DNA from: Gammaproteobacteria bacterium
Lineage (GTDB): Bacteria > Pseudomonadota > Gammaproteobacteria > Pseudomonadales > Azotimanducaceae
Length of the DNA: 64,000 bases
Reading direction: 5' to 3'
NCBI GenBank assembly: GCA_026708185.1
Contig: JAPOVK010000019.1
Location: forward strand, 1 to 64,000
Shown: positions 34,635 through 42,689 of the stretch, piece by piece
Numbering within the stretch: the first letter of the stretch is position 1
Layout: every line of letters starts with the position of its first letter
Translations under genes and position numbers: made by a program
The notes under the pieces: generated by a model
Seen by the model: the letters and a program-made list of their open reading frames with translations, nothing else
Databases searched by the model: none
Told to the model about the DNA's origin: nothing

Positions 34635-35774
34635 CAACGTAGGTAGTTGCTGTGAGGCGCTTGGTTGCCTAATTCCGTCGAAGACGGCAGCGGGCGTGGT
34701 GTGATCCCCTGGACCGCGGCCTGTCCGAGGTGGTTCTGGAAACGAACGAAAACGCGGCTCGGTGCCGTCGCGTTGTAGCGTAGCCGGCGTCTGACGCAAC
34801 GTTCGCGCTGTCACTACCTCTAGGATTCGTCGCAGAAAGTCTCGGTGTCCGGTCGTGGCGAGAGCGGCTGTGGCGGGTAGTAGGTAGTGACAGCGCGCGA
34901 GACGGCGCTGGAGCGCAGCGGCGGTGCGGAATGCTAAACACGCGGCGGTGGTGCCGGCTTGGTGCCGCATGGTAGGGTGGAGCCACTTTCGAGCCGCCTT
35001 GCGCGGCATAGTCGGTGGGAGCGCCGACAGACCGGGAGACCGGACGGCAGGCGGAAATCCTGCGTGAGGGCGCGGCGGCCAGGCATGGCCACCGGCGTCC
35101 AGGTGCCGCTTCCGGGATGCTAGCGCATTCCGGAGTTCGCCGGGGAGATGCACCGGCATTCGGGCACGGATCCGCCATGCCGCTCTGCGGGGCGTCGGGG
35201 GCGGGTCGCGGGATGCGCCGCTGCTTTGACGGGCGGCATAGACCAGCATCCCGAACGCGGCAGCGCGGCGGCCTCGCGAGACGATCTGACGACTTGCGGG
35301 GCACGACGGGACAGGTTGCTGTCCTTGATCGAGGCCGACGCGGTCGCGGCGACCGAGGCGGTCGCGGCGGCCGGGGAGGCATCCTTGGCGTGGGCGGTTG
35401 AAGACGCCGCAAGCCGCGAAGCCATCGTCGCCGAACAAGAGGCCGCCGGCCACTGTCGTAAGACACGCCACGGTCGCCGCATGCGACGGCACGGCAACTG
35501 CATCGAAGGGCCTTGCGCAGCAATGCGGGTCCGCATCGTCCTCGTCGAGGGACGGCGGATCGCCCAGCAAAACTAATCCGTGCGCCGGCCCGGCCCGCTG
35601 ATGCGGCGCCGGGCGCGGCAGCTTCCCTCGTTTCCCCTCCAAAAAAGTCCAGAGGCGCAGTCGGCGCCGCTTCGGCGCGCGGCGTTCCGCGCGGTCTCCG
35701 CTTAGCAGATTGCTACAAGCGCGGTCGTAGACCGGGTTCCCGGACAGGCGTATAGCGTCGGTCGGAGGTGGACG
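34635..35774. other. 1.1-kb gap with inverted repeat and simple tandem repeat
   Basis: No supported gene. Open frames on both strands are Arg/Ala/Pro-rich with no recognisable motif or start signal. It contains the 16-bp inverted repeat at 34804-34897 and a short imperfect GC-rich tandem repeat around 35327-35375 (GCGGTCGCGGCG-type units). It ends in a GGAGG ribosome-binding site before the recombinase gene. Confidence 0.6.
34804..34897. repeat. Perfect 16-bp inverted repeat with 62-base loop
   Basis: CGCGCTGTCACTACCT (34804-34819) and its exact reverse complement (34882-34897) enclose 62 bases. Such a long perfect stem in a gene-poor part of a mobile island is unlikely by chance. Candidates are a recombination site for the nearby second recombinase, the ends of a deleted element, or a structured RNA. 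Confidence 0.75.
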
Positions 35775-36638
35775 ATGCGCGACCTGAACTTCGACCTGAA
35801 GCGCCTGGAGAAGGCGCACGGCGACGGCTCGCACGGCACGCGCAAGGCGCGCTCCTATGCGCTGGCGCAGATGGCCAATGCCCTGCACGATCTCGGCTTC
35901 AAGGGTCTGCGGGCGACGGGGCTGAGGCGCAAGCACGCGGTGGCGTTGGTGCGCGAGTGGCGGCGCCAGGGGCGCTCGATCGGCACGATGAAGAACCGCA
36001 CGGCGCATCTGCGCTGGTGGGCGGAGCGGATCGGCCACCCGGCAGTGGTGCCCTCGAACGGCGACCTGGGCATCGCCAACCGCGAGTACGTGACCAACGA
36101 CGACAGGAGCGTCGTGCTCGACCCGGACAAGCTGGCGCTGGTGAAGGACGAACACGTCGTCATGGCGCTGCGGATGGAGGCGGAGTTCGGCCTGCGGCGC
36201 GAGGAGGCGATCAAGTTCACGCCGTCGAGGGACGACCGGGGCGACCGCATCCGGCTGAAGGGCTCGACCACCAAGGGCGGCCGCCCTCGCGAGGTACCGG
36301 TGCGCAACGACAGCCAGCGGAAGCTGCTCGAGGAGGCGCGCCGCCTGGTGGGCGGCGGCGCGCTGATCCTTCCGCATCGCAACTACAGGCAGCAGATGAA
36401 GGTCTACGAGAACCGGACGCGGGAGGCGGGCCTGTACCGCATGCACGGGCTGCGGCACCACTACGCGCAGACGCGCTACGAGGAGATCGCCGGGTGGAAG
36501 TCGCCTGCCGCGGGCGGGCCTCGGCAGCGTTCTCTGACCGGGGCGCAGCGGCGGATCGACAGGGAGGCCAGGAGGACCATCGCGCGCGAACTCGGCCATG
36601 ACAGAGCCAGCGTAGTCTCGGTTTACGTAGGCAGCTGA
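35775..36638 (+). CDS. Second tyrosine recombinase (integrase_1-like)
   Basis: A 287-residue phage-integrase-fold protein starting MRDLNFDLKRLEKAHGDGSHGTRKAR. The N-terminal SAM-like core-binding region is at 20-85 (SIGTMKNRTAHLRWWAERIG). The catalytic residues appear complete: Arg141 or Arg142 in GLRREEAIKF, His224 and Arg227 in RMHGLRHHYAQ, His275 in ELGHDRASVV and Tyr284 in VYVGS. It is close to the integrase_1-type proteins of other integrating elements and unlike the P4-type gene at the island's edge. The ATG has a GGAGG site. Its own target site is not identified; the inverted repeat upstream is a candidate. Confidence 0.88.
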   Translation: MRDLNFDLKRLEKAHGDGSHGTRKARSYALAQMANALHDLGFKGLRATGLRRKHAVALVREWRRQGRSIGTMKNRTAHLRWWAERIGHPAVVPSNGDLGIANREYVTNDDRSVVLDPDKLALVKDEHVVMALRMEAEFGLRREEAIKFTPSRDDRGDRIRLKGSTTKGGRPREVPVRNDSQRKLLEEARRLVGGGALILPHRNYRQQMKVYENRTREAGLYRMHGLRHHYAQTRYEEIAGWKSPAAGGPRQRSLTGAQRRIDREARRTIARELGHDRASVVSVYVGS

Positions 36639-36689
36639 AGGGACGCCGAAACCGGGACGCGGCGTCGCGCTCCCCGGCGGCGTGGGGTG

Positions 36690-37199
36690 TCAGTGACGGC
36701 TCAGTCGCCAGCCGTCGTCGTCGAGCGAGTGACACCACAACTGCTCGGACTTCGGCTCGGGATCGGGAAGCGGCGACCAGTACCCGGCGCTCGGTTCCTT
36801 CGCCGGCCTCGCGTTCCAAGGCGAGATCCCGCAGTCGAGATTGCTGGCCTTGTGGACCCTGTCGGGCCGGGCGGCGAACTCGTCGATCACGGCCGCGTCG
36901 AGGGCGTCCTGACGCTTCTGCGTGCGCTCGGCGTCGCGATCCTCGCGGCACCGCGCACAGAGGAAATCGCCTTCGAGCCTCTTGCGGTACGAGCACCGGC
37001 GGCATCCGCCTTCGGCGACGAGCGCGGCGCGCCTTCTGCGGCAACTGGCGGCCCGGCGGTCAAGGCAGGATCGGCACGAGGCGTACCAGCCTCCGTCGGG
37101 CTTGCGGGCCCGCTTCCCCCTACAGCGCGGCTGCGAGCACTCCTCGGGCTCGTCGCGCAGGACGGCCTGCGGAACGAAGCCCGGGCCGCAGCTTGCCAC
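36690..37199 (-). CDS. Cysteine-rich zinc-ribbon-like protein
   Basis: A 169-residue protein if it starts at the GTG at 37199. The middle holds repeated Cys pairs: CSQPRC, YASCRSC, RRAASC, GGCRRC and FLCARC, with many arginines, typical of zinc-ribbon or RNA/DNA-binding knuckles. The C-terminal half is hydrophilic with DLDCG and QLWCHS. No family is recognised. It converges on the recombinase gene with about 50 bp between, so it may be part of the same module. The start is uncertain; upstream sequence in the same frame is less protein-like. Confidence 0.6.
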   Translation of the reverse strand: MASCGPGFVPQAVLRDEPEECSQPRCRGKRARKPDGGWYASCRSCLDRRAASCRRRRAALVAEGGCRRCSYRKRLEGDFLCARCREDRDAERTQKRQDALDAAVIDEFAARPDRVHKASNLDCGISPWNARPAKEPSAGYWSPLPDPEPKSEQLWCHSLDDDGWRLSRH

Positions 37200-38154
37200 T
37201 CCACTGGGCGATGAGGGTATCCGGTTCCATGTCGTTCTCCGTTTCGGGGTTGCTACGCGATGTGCGTCGGTCCCGAACGGGCGGCACGCGCGCGCAGCCC
37301 GGTCACCTTGCGCCAGCGAGGTCGGAGCACGCGGAGAACCCGCCAGGGTTGACCGGGCGAGCACGCGTGGCACGCTGGCCCGGTATCGACGGACGGTGCG
37401 TTGTGATTGATGCCGACGCTGCAGTCACGCGCAGAGTGGGAATAGCACGTGGCTTGATGAATGCGGGGCCGAAAAGGGCTCCCCGGCAAACTGGCGGTTA
37501 CGTTCCACCGGGTTGCGCCAGACAGCCTGACTGCCGAAACGCCTGTCAGTGCAGACGACGCGGTTTCACCGCCCGGAAGGCGGAAGCGATAGCGATCGTT
37601 ACCGCTAGGGCCAAGACCGCGTGCGGGCTTGGTCGCCGCAGGCGGTAGAGCGCGGGCCGAAGGCATCGTCCATGTAACTCTAGGAACACAGACCGACACC
37701 GTTCGGTGCCAGTCCCGTTCGCACGCCGCCAACCTTGGAGCTTCGGTAAGCCAGGAAGGCGACGGCTCCCGCAGCGTCAATCGCTAGTCGGATTTCTCGC
37801 CAGCGCGAAGTCTCCACAAGGCGGGAACCCGGAGCGTGATGGTCGGTGACGTACTCAAGCTTGGACGCGTTAACACCGTTGCGTTGGAAGCCGTAGCGGT
37901 AGCGACCATCACCTGGGTTGAAGGACTCGCCGACTGCCCCCATATCGCTCTGGTAGACGAACAACGAGAACAAGGAAGTCGCCCATGCGACGGATGCCGA
38001 CGGGGGTTGCGTCGTTCCATCCTGCCCCTACGCACGGTCATGCCCGACCCCGGACAAGCCAGTGCACAGCCGTTCACAGCACGCCGGTCGCACATCCTCT
38101 GGCTTTGGCACGCCCACAGCCCGGAAGGTGTCCGACTGTCGGGGTTGTGGACTG
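37200..38154. other. Roughly 950-bp gap without a clear gene
   Basis: The only frame worth a note is on the minus strand at 37680-37973 (97 residues). It begins MFSLFVYQSDMGAVGESFNP and includes GDGRYRYGFQ, faintly like the end of an RHS-repeat toxin region, but the match is short. Nothing else is supported. The stretch precedes the CBASS pair, and its promoter must lie here. Confidence 0.5.
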
Positions 38155-39171
38155 ATGGCCAACTGCCTGCCGACGGACGAGGCAGCCCCGCGCCGCGTGT
38201 TGTCGATCGACGGCGGCGGCCTGAAGGGCATTATGCCGGCGGCATTCCTGTCGCAGATCGAGGACGCGACCGGCGAACGCTTCGTGGACCACTTTGACTT
38301 GATTGTGGGCACGTCGACCGGCGGCATCATTGCCTTGGGGATAGGGCTCGGCCTTCCGTGCAGCCAGATACTGGATTTCTACTTGGAGAAGGGCCCGACG
38401 GTTTTCGGGCAGTCGGGCGGTCGGTTGCGGTCGGCGCCCATTCGCGCATGGCGCCGAGCCAAGCGATGGATTGCCAACAAGCATCCCGCCGGACCGCTTC
38501 GCCGGGAGTTGGCGGAGGTGTTCGGCGACCGGCGCCTCGGGGAGAGCCGGACGCGCCTGGTGATCCCAGCGTGGGACTCCGTACAACGACGTCCCTACCT
38601 GTTCAAGACAGCGCATCGGCAGCGTTTCGAGATGGACTACCGCGTGTCGGTGGTCGATGTGGCGATGGCTACGGCAGCGGCACCAACGTATCTGCCAGCC
38701 CACCGCCTCGGCGGCGGGCTAGAACTGGTTGACGGCGGCCTATGGGCAAACAACCCGGCGACCGTCGCGGCCGTTGAAGCGACGGCAGTACTCGGATGGT
38801 CGCCGGAGACTGTGTTCCTGCTGAGCCTAGGTTGCACCGACGAACGTCTGGTCGTGCCGAAGAGAATGGGCCTTGTAACTGGTGCGCGTATTGGGGTGGG
38901 AATGATGTTCCAGGGGCAGTCATTCGCATCGGACGCCGCAGCGCGGGTGCTGTTGGGTGGTGGTGGCGGCGAGCGGGACCCAGTGCTGCGCGTGGATGCG
39001 ACGGTTGACAGGGGTTACGCCAAGCTCGACGGAGCCGAACGTCTGGCGCAACTTGCGGAACTCGGTCGCGACCTGGCGCGCCAAGCACTCCCCCGGATAC
39101 GGCGGGAGTTCCTCGCGAGCCCAAGAACAGCGTTCGCGCCTTGCCATTGGGCGGCGGCGGAGGACTCGTGA
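38155..39171 (+). CDS. capV: CapV-like patatin phospholipase, CBASS effector
   Basis: A 338-residue patatin-fold phospholipase. The oxyanion motif DGGGLKG is at 19-25, the nucleophile Ser54 in GTSTGG and the catalytic Asp193 in VDGGLW, giving an intact Ser-Asp dyad. Within CBASS such enzymes are switched on by a cyclic dinucleotide and degrade inner-membrane phospholipids, killing the infected cell. It overlaps the cyclase gene by four bases (GTGA), the standard effector-cyclase layout. The ATG at 38155 is preferred because the body starts 10-15 residues later; an earlier GTG at 38062 adds a cysteine-rich unlikely extension. Confidence 0.93.
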   Translation: MANCLPTDEAAPRRVLSIDGGGLKGIMPAAFLSQIEDATGERFVDHFDLIVGTSTGGIIALGIGLGLPCSQILDFYLEKGPTVFGQSGGRLRSAPIRAWRRAKRWIANKHPAGPLRRELAEVFGDRRLGESRTRLVIPAWDSVQRRPYLFKTAHRQRFEMDYRVSVVDVAMATAAAPTYLPAHRLGGGLELVDGGLWANNPATVAAVEATAVLGWSPETVFLLSLGCTDERLVVPKRMGLVTGARIGVGMMFQGQSFASDAAARVLLGGGGGERDPVLRVDATVDRGYAKLDGAERLAQLAELGRDLARQALPRIRREFLASPRTAFAPCHWAAAEDS

Positions 39172-40577
39172 AGCACGCCAACCTGTTCGGTGCGTTCCTT
39201 CGGGACGTTGTGGATCTCAACCCGACCCGAATCACGACGCTCGAGGAGCGTGTTCAGGCGGTGCAGTCCTTCCTGCGAAATGCGAACTACGGTGCTCGGA
39301 TCAGGCGATTCAGCCCGCAGGGATCGTGGGCGCACGGGACGGTCATCCGACCGCCGCGCGACCGCAACGAGTTTGACGCCGACTTCCTGATGATCGTCGA
39401 GGAGGTCGAGGACTGGGAGCCGAAGGAGTATGTGAACGCGCTGTACCGGGCTTTCAGCGCCTCAAGTCGATACGAGGACAAGGTCAAACACCGGACTCGG
39501 TGCGTCAGGATCGACTACGCCGGGGATTTCCACTTGGACGTGGTCCCGTGCATCGAACGCAAGGGGCCTGTGTCGACGACTTACTGGGTACTGAACCGGG
39601 ATACCAACCGAGAGGAGCGGACCGCGCCGGACGCCTACACGAGGTGGTTGCGGCAACGCAACGCGAAGACTGGCGGCAATATGCTGCGCAAGGTAATCCG
39701 GCTGGCGAAGTACCAGCGTGACATCAAGACGAACTTCAGCGTCAAGTCCATCCTCTTGACGACGCTGGTCGGCGAGCGGGTAACGGACGCCGACGAGCAC
39801 TACCGGTCGCCGTTCGTGGACGTGCCAACGGCCCTGCGAACGCTTTTCGGCCGCCTCGACAACTGGTTGCAGGCACGGCCCCAGATGCCGTCGGTGCCAA
39901 ACCCCGTCCTAGCAGCCGAGGACCTGAATCGCCACTGGGACCAACGGCAGTACGCGAACTTCCGCTCGATGATCCACAAGTACCGTGGCTGGATTGACGA
40001 GGCCTATGCGGAAGAAGACCGCGACGAGAGCCTGCGCAAGTGGCGTAGAGTGTTCGGCGACGAGTTCGGGAAACCGGCGAAGGCGCTGCGCGAAACCGCC
40101 GCCAAGTCCCAGGATGGATCCGGCGTTCTGGCCGATCTGGTGCCCGCAGTGACAGCCGGGCGGCTCGGCTTGTCCGCAGTCCCCGTTTGGCCACACGTCC
40201 AAAGGCCGATATGGCACATGCGCGGTGGCCGTGGGTTCCACCTTGTCGCGTCGGTGCACGAGAGCCGCGATGGGAACCAGCTGCACGGGCTGGATGGCCG
40301 GGTGCTCCCGAAGGGGCGACACCTCAGATTCGAGGCGCGCTATGCGTATGGGGTGCCACCGACATTCAGAGTGGTCTGGCAGGTGGTGAACTCGGGCCGA
40401 GAGGCCCACGCCGAAGGAGACCTGCGTGGTGGCTTCGCCGAAGGCACAACGGGCTCCGCCACGCGGTGGGAGAGGACCGCGTATCGCGGCGTGCACTGGG
40501 TGGAAGCGTTCCTCGTCAATCGTCGCACCAATGAGTGCGTGGCGAGAAGCGGCAGGGTTTTCGTGTTGGTGGAGTGA
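39168..40577 (+). CDS. CD-NTase (cyclic-oligonucleotide synthase) with C-terminal sensor domain
   Basis: This 469-residue protein has the nucleotidyltransferase core: GS in QGSWAHGT (Gly52-Ser53), the metal-binding Asp70 and Asp72 in EFDADF, and the third Asp124 in DFHLDVVPC. The C-terminal 140 residues (LSAVPVWPHVQRPIWHMR to RSGRVFVLVE) match what I know as the adenylyl/guanylyl and SMODS C-terminal sensor domain (AGS-C), in which VNSGREAHAEGDLRG and RTAYRGVHWVEAFLV are typical. The enzyme would make a cyclic dinucleotide on phage sensing and activate the upstream phospholipase. No Cap2/Cap3 ubiquitin-like or HORMA/TRIP13 genes follow, so it is a minimal type I CBASS. It starts at a GTG. Confidence 0.92.
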   Translation: MKHANLFGAFLRDVVDLNPTRITTLEERVQAVQSFLRNANYGARIRRFSPQGSWAHGTVIRPPRDRNEFDADFLMIVEEVEDWEPKEYVNALYRAFSASSRYEDKVKHRTRCVRIDYAGDFHLDVVPCIERKGPVSTTYWVLNRDTNREERTAPDAYTRWLRQRNAKTGGNMLRKVIRLAKYQRDIKTNFSVKSILLTTLVGERVTDADEHYRSPFVDVPTALRTLFGRLDNWLQARPQMPSVPNPVLAAEDLNRHWDQRQYANFRSMIHKYRGWIDEAYAEEDRDESLRKWRRVFGDEFGKPAKALRETAAKSQDGSGVLADLVPAVTAGRLGLSAVPVWPHVQRPIWHMRGGRGFHLVASVHESRDGNQLHGLDGRVLPKGRHLRFEARYAYGVPPTFRVVWQVVNSGREAHAEGDLRGGFAEGTTGSATRWERTAYRGVHWVEAFLVNRRTNECVARSGRVFVLVE

Positions 40578-40623
40578 CGGGAGGCGCCCGGCTCGCGCGT
40601 CAGCCGGCGGCGCATGCCGGCGG

Positions 40624-41358
40624 CTACCGGGGTCGTTTTCGAAGGGCGGCGGAAGCGCGCTGAATCGCAGGGACGTTAGTCCAGGGTACGGCTCCAATGG
40701 ACATGCGCCCGTCGGTGTGGAGGAAGGTCTCTTCGAAGCGCCTGTGGCGGTGGGACGAGAGCTTGATCCACCACTCGACTCCGCCGTACACCATGGAGAA
40801 ATAGCGATGGGACTCGATCGTGCAAACGCTTGCCTGCGTGATGATCGGAACGATGTGCCGTGTTCGGTGATGGATGACGGCCCGCCCGGCGATCGGATAT
40901 TCCAGTCGGGCGCCCGGATTCCGTTCGAGCAGGCGTTGACGGAGTACCGGCTCGTGGGACCCGATGTCGACATCGGCGTAGGCGGCTAGAGAACTCACGG
41001 CGGCCCGAAACAGCACGCTGAGGTGAAAGAGCTTAAAGGGTGCGTAGTCGACCGTGAGCGCTTGGACACCGTCGACGTCCCACGGATCAGGCAGCGGGCT
41101 CGGGGTCCATTGCCTCAGGAACGGCTTCTCGAAGTGCTCGTTGAAGTGTTGCTCGCACGGCTCGCAGAACAAGTGCTGTCGAACGCCCTTCTGCAGCAGC
41201 CCGCGGGCACGTCGCGTTCCGTTGGGCCGACGAATGGCCAGCATGTGTCCCTTGTCGTTGTACAGAGGTCGATAGAGGAACTCAGGCACGATGTGCGAAT
41301 TGCGCAGCGGGCGATCGTCCGAACCGCAGAGACGGCAAGTTGATGTCTGTGTTGGCAC
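40624..41358 (-). CDS. HNH-like zinc protein beside CBASS
   Basis: A 244-residue protein with a zinc-binding treble-clef-like pair: CRLCG near 8-12, SHIVPEFLYRPLY near 22 and LFCEPCEQHFNEHFE near 64-78. The spacing resembles HNH nucleases, but the usual N and second H are not clearly in place, so nuclease activity is unproven. The C-terminal part (residues 100-240) is hydrophobic and aromatic (YAPFKLFHLSVLFRAAVSSLA) with no domain recognised. It converges on the CD-NTase gene, 46 bp apart, at the island's right end. The GTG at 41358 has an AGG site; a TTG at 41397 would add 13 residues. Confidence 0.7.
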   Translation of the reverse strand: MPTQTSTCRLCGSDDRPLRNSHIVPEFLYRPLYNDKGHMLAIRRPNGTRRARGLLQKGVRQHLFCEPCEQHFNEHFEKPFLRQWTPSPLPDPWDVDGVQALTVDYAPFKLFHLSVLFRAAVSSLAAYADVDIGSHEPVLRQRLLERNPGARLEYPIAGRAVIHHRTRHIVPIITQASVCTIESHRYFSMVYGGVEWWIKLSSHRHRRFEETFLHTDGRMSIGAVPWTNVPAIQRASAALRKRPR

Positions 41359-41458
41359 TGAGATTGACCTAGCGGAAGGGAGAGAAGGTCCGTGCAACGA
41401 GCTCTGTGGCGCGGCTTGAAACGCTGTAGAACGGCGAATTCAAGCCTTGCAGTTTTGT

Positions 41459-41477
41459 GGTACGAATTGTGGTACGA
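41459..41477 (+). repeat. Right copy of the sub-terminal 19-bp island repeat
   Basis: GGTACGAATTGTGGTACGA matches the left copy at 28792-28810 in 18 of 19 positions and in the same orientation. It lies 31 bases inside the right attachment repeat and probably binds the integrase arm domain. Confidence 0.75.
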
Positions 41478-41508
41478 GTCTAGTAACTATATGTTTTTAA
41501 TGATTTAT

Positions 41509-41522
41509 TGGCGGAGAGGGAG
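41509..41522. repeat. Right attachment-site repeat within the tRNA 3' end
   Basis: The same 14 bases as 28643-28656. They are the 3' terminal part of the tRNA-Ser gene, so integration kept the tRNA intact at this end. Confidence 0.88.
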
Positions 41523-41598
41523 GGATTCGAACCCTCGATGGACTCTCGCCCATACACACTTTCCAGGCGTGCTCCTTCGACCGCTCGGACACCTCTCC
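41509..41598 (-). tRNA. tRNA-Ser(GGA)
   Basis: A complete 90-base class II tRNA with an acceptor stem GGAGAGG/CCTCTCC, discriminator G and encoded CCA. The anticodon stem CACGC/GTGTG has the loop CTGGAAA, anticodon GGA, reading UCC and UCU. A long variable arm (TATGGGCGAGAGTCCATC) and the T-arm GAGGGTTCGAATCCCTC confirm the type. It is the island's insertion target and lies just downstream of the SRP RNA on the same strand. Confidence 0.96.
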
Positions 41599-41630
41599 GG
41601 GTGCGCTCCAATCGAGCGCAGGGCATTGGA

Positions 41631-41740
41631 GGTGACCGTACCCATCACACCCCGGCGCACGAAGGCGCTGCGACCGTTGCTCCCTTCCGGGCCTGGCGGG
41701 GTTGACAACGTCTCGTCGCGAGGGGACCGGTACGGTCGCC
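41631..41740 (-). ncRNA. ffs: Signal recognition particle RNA, bacterial small (4.5S) type
   Basis: The conserved domain IV is unmistakable: GCCAGGCCCGGAAGGGAGCAACGG on the minus strand, with the GGAA tetraloop and the asymmetric internal loop that bind Ffh. The ends pair (GACCGTACC near 41729-41737 with GGTACGGTC near 41634-41642), giving the long helical hairpin of the small SRP RNA. The exact ends are within a few bases. It lies 32 bases before tRNA-Ser, so the two may be processed from one transcript. Confidence 0.93.
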
Positions 41741-41935
41741 ATCGACTCTAGCCGCTTCGCATCCTAATCGGTTTGGGGGTGGATTGACATAGCGGGGCGG
41801 TGGACGCGCACCCATCGGAGCCGAGGAGCAAACGCGGCGCCTGTGGGCCCAGCGGCAATCGGTTATGCTTCGCCGCGGACGGGCGCCTCACCGGCGCTCT
41901 TTGTTTGAGCCCTCCCACGCGAACGAGGACAAGGC

Positions 41936-42634
41936 ATGTCAGACAAGAACCTCCTTTCTCCCGCTTGTGCCCTACTCGCGGCAATCGGTGCCGTTCTGAT
42001 CGCGCCCGCTGCGGGCGCCGCCCAGGAACTCCGCGTCGGCCTTCAAGCCGCCGCGGGTAGCTGGGATGAGGACCTCAGCACGGCGGTTCCAGGCATCGAG
42101 GACCAGACGCTCAGCGCCGATGGCGGTGGGGTCGGCGTGGTGGCCCAGTACGTGGTGAAGTCCGACGCCGACACCGGGTTCTTCATCGGGTTCGAGGGCG
42201 CGATCACGCAGCAGGACGCATCCGACACGACCACCGTGACGCTCCCGCCGTTGTTCTCCGCCGACGTCACGGGCGAGATCGTCAACAGCGTGGACCTGCT
42301 TTGGTTCGGCGGCTACGACTTCGGCATGGTTTCCGCCTATGCGGGCGTCGGTCCGACCCTCGCCAGCGGCGAGGGCGCGATCGCCTTCGCGGGCACGACG
42401 CTCACCGACGAGGCGACGCACATCGGCTGGAAGTACGGTGCGGGGGTCGAAGTGGATCTCGGCTCGAACGTCTCCGTGATCGCGCGGGCGTCGTACGCGG
42501 GGTATCGAAACCGTGCCTATACGGCCGAAGGGTTCCCCATCGCGGTCGACGTGGAGCCGCGCGTGAACGAGATCCGCGTGGGCGTGGTCTATCGGGTGAA
42601 CATGGCGGATGTGTTGGGGGCGGTCGGGCTATAG
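41936..42634 (+). CDS. Small outer-membrane beta-barrel protein
   Basis: A 232-residue exported protein with signal peptide (LLAAIGAVLIAPAAGAA-QELRVG) and a beta-barrel pattern: GLQAAAGSWDED, GVVAQYVVKSDADTGFFIGFEGAI, SAYAGVGPTLA, HIGWKYGAGVEVDLGSNVSVIARASYAGY, and RVNEIRVGVVYRV. It resembles OmpA-barrel or opacity-family proteins of eight strands. The GAGGACAAGGC stretch before the ATG is a weak ribosome-binding site. No partner gene is obvious. Confidence 0.85.
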   Translation: MSDKNLLSPACALLAAIGAVLIAPAAGAAQELRVGLQAAAGSWDEDLSTAVPGIEDQTLSADGGGVGVVAQYVVKSDADTGFFIGFEGAITQQDASDTTTVTLPPLFSADVTGEIVNSVDLLWFGGYDFGMVSAYAGVGPTLASGEGAIAFAGTTLTDEATHIGWKYGAGVEVDLGSNVSVIARASYAGYRNRAYTAEGFPIAVDVEPRVNEIRVGVVYRVNMADVLGAVGL

Positions 42635-42689
42635 AACGACTGTCCGATCGGGGCACCAGGGTAGGAGAAGCGCAGGCGCCGAACTGTTG

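Larger units (their letters stand above)
28657..41508. mobile_element. Genomic defence island integrated at tRNA-Ser(GGA)
   Basis: The segment between the two 14-bp repeats is about 12.85 kb. It starts with a P4-type integrase and ends at an intact tRNA-Ser. It carries a HigBA pair, an ankyrin-repeat membrane protein, an OB-like/DUF488/DUF488 operon, a second tyrosine recombinase, a zinc-ribbon gene, a CBASS pair and an HNH-like gene, with long gene-poor stretches between. A near-identical 19-bp repeat (28792-28810 and 41459-41477) lies just inside both edges. No conjugation or replication genes are visible, so mobility would depend on the integrase and a helper. The presence of a second recombinase suggests a composite history. 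Confidence 0.85.

Noticed and set aside
34524-36599. A 691-codon minus-strand frame across the gene-poor stretch and the second recombinase
   Set aside because: It overlaps two genes with strong motifs (DUF488 and tyrosine recombinase) on the other strand and has shadow-like composition.
37680-37973. A 97-residue minus-strand frame with GDGRYRYGFQ, faintly like an RHS end
   Set aside because: The resemblance is limited to a dozen residues, there is no start signal, and the rest has no match to RHS proteins.
38062-38154. N-terminal extension of the patatin gene from a GTG at 38062
   Set aside because: The extra 31 residues are Cys/Arg/Ser-rich, unlike other CapV proteins, and the family's conserved start lies after 38155.
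28657-41508. CRISPR array or phage structural genes in the island
   Set aside because: No regularly spaced repeats and no capsid, tail, terminase or conjugation genes were seen.
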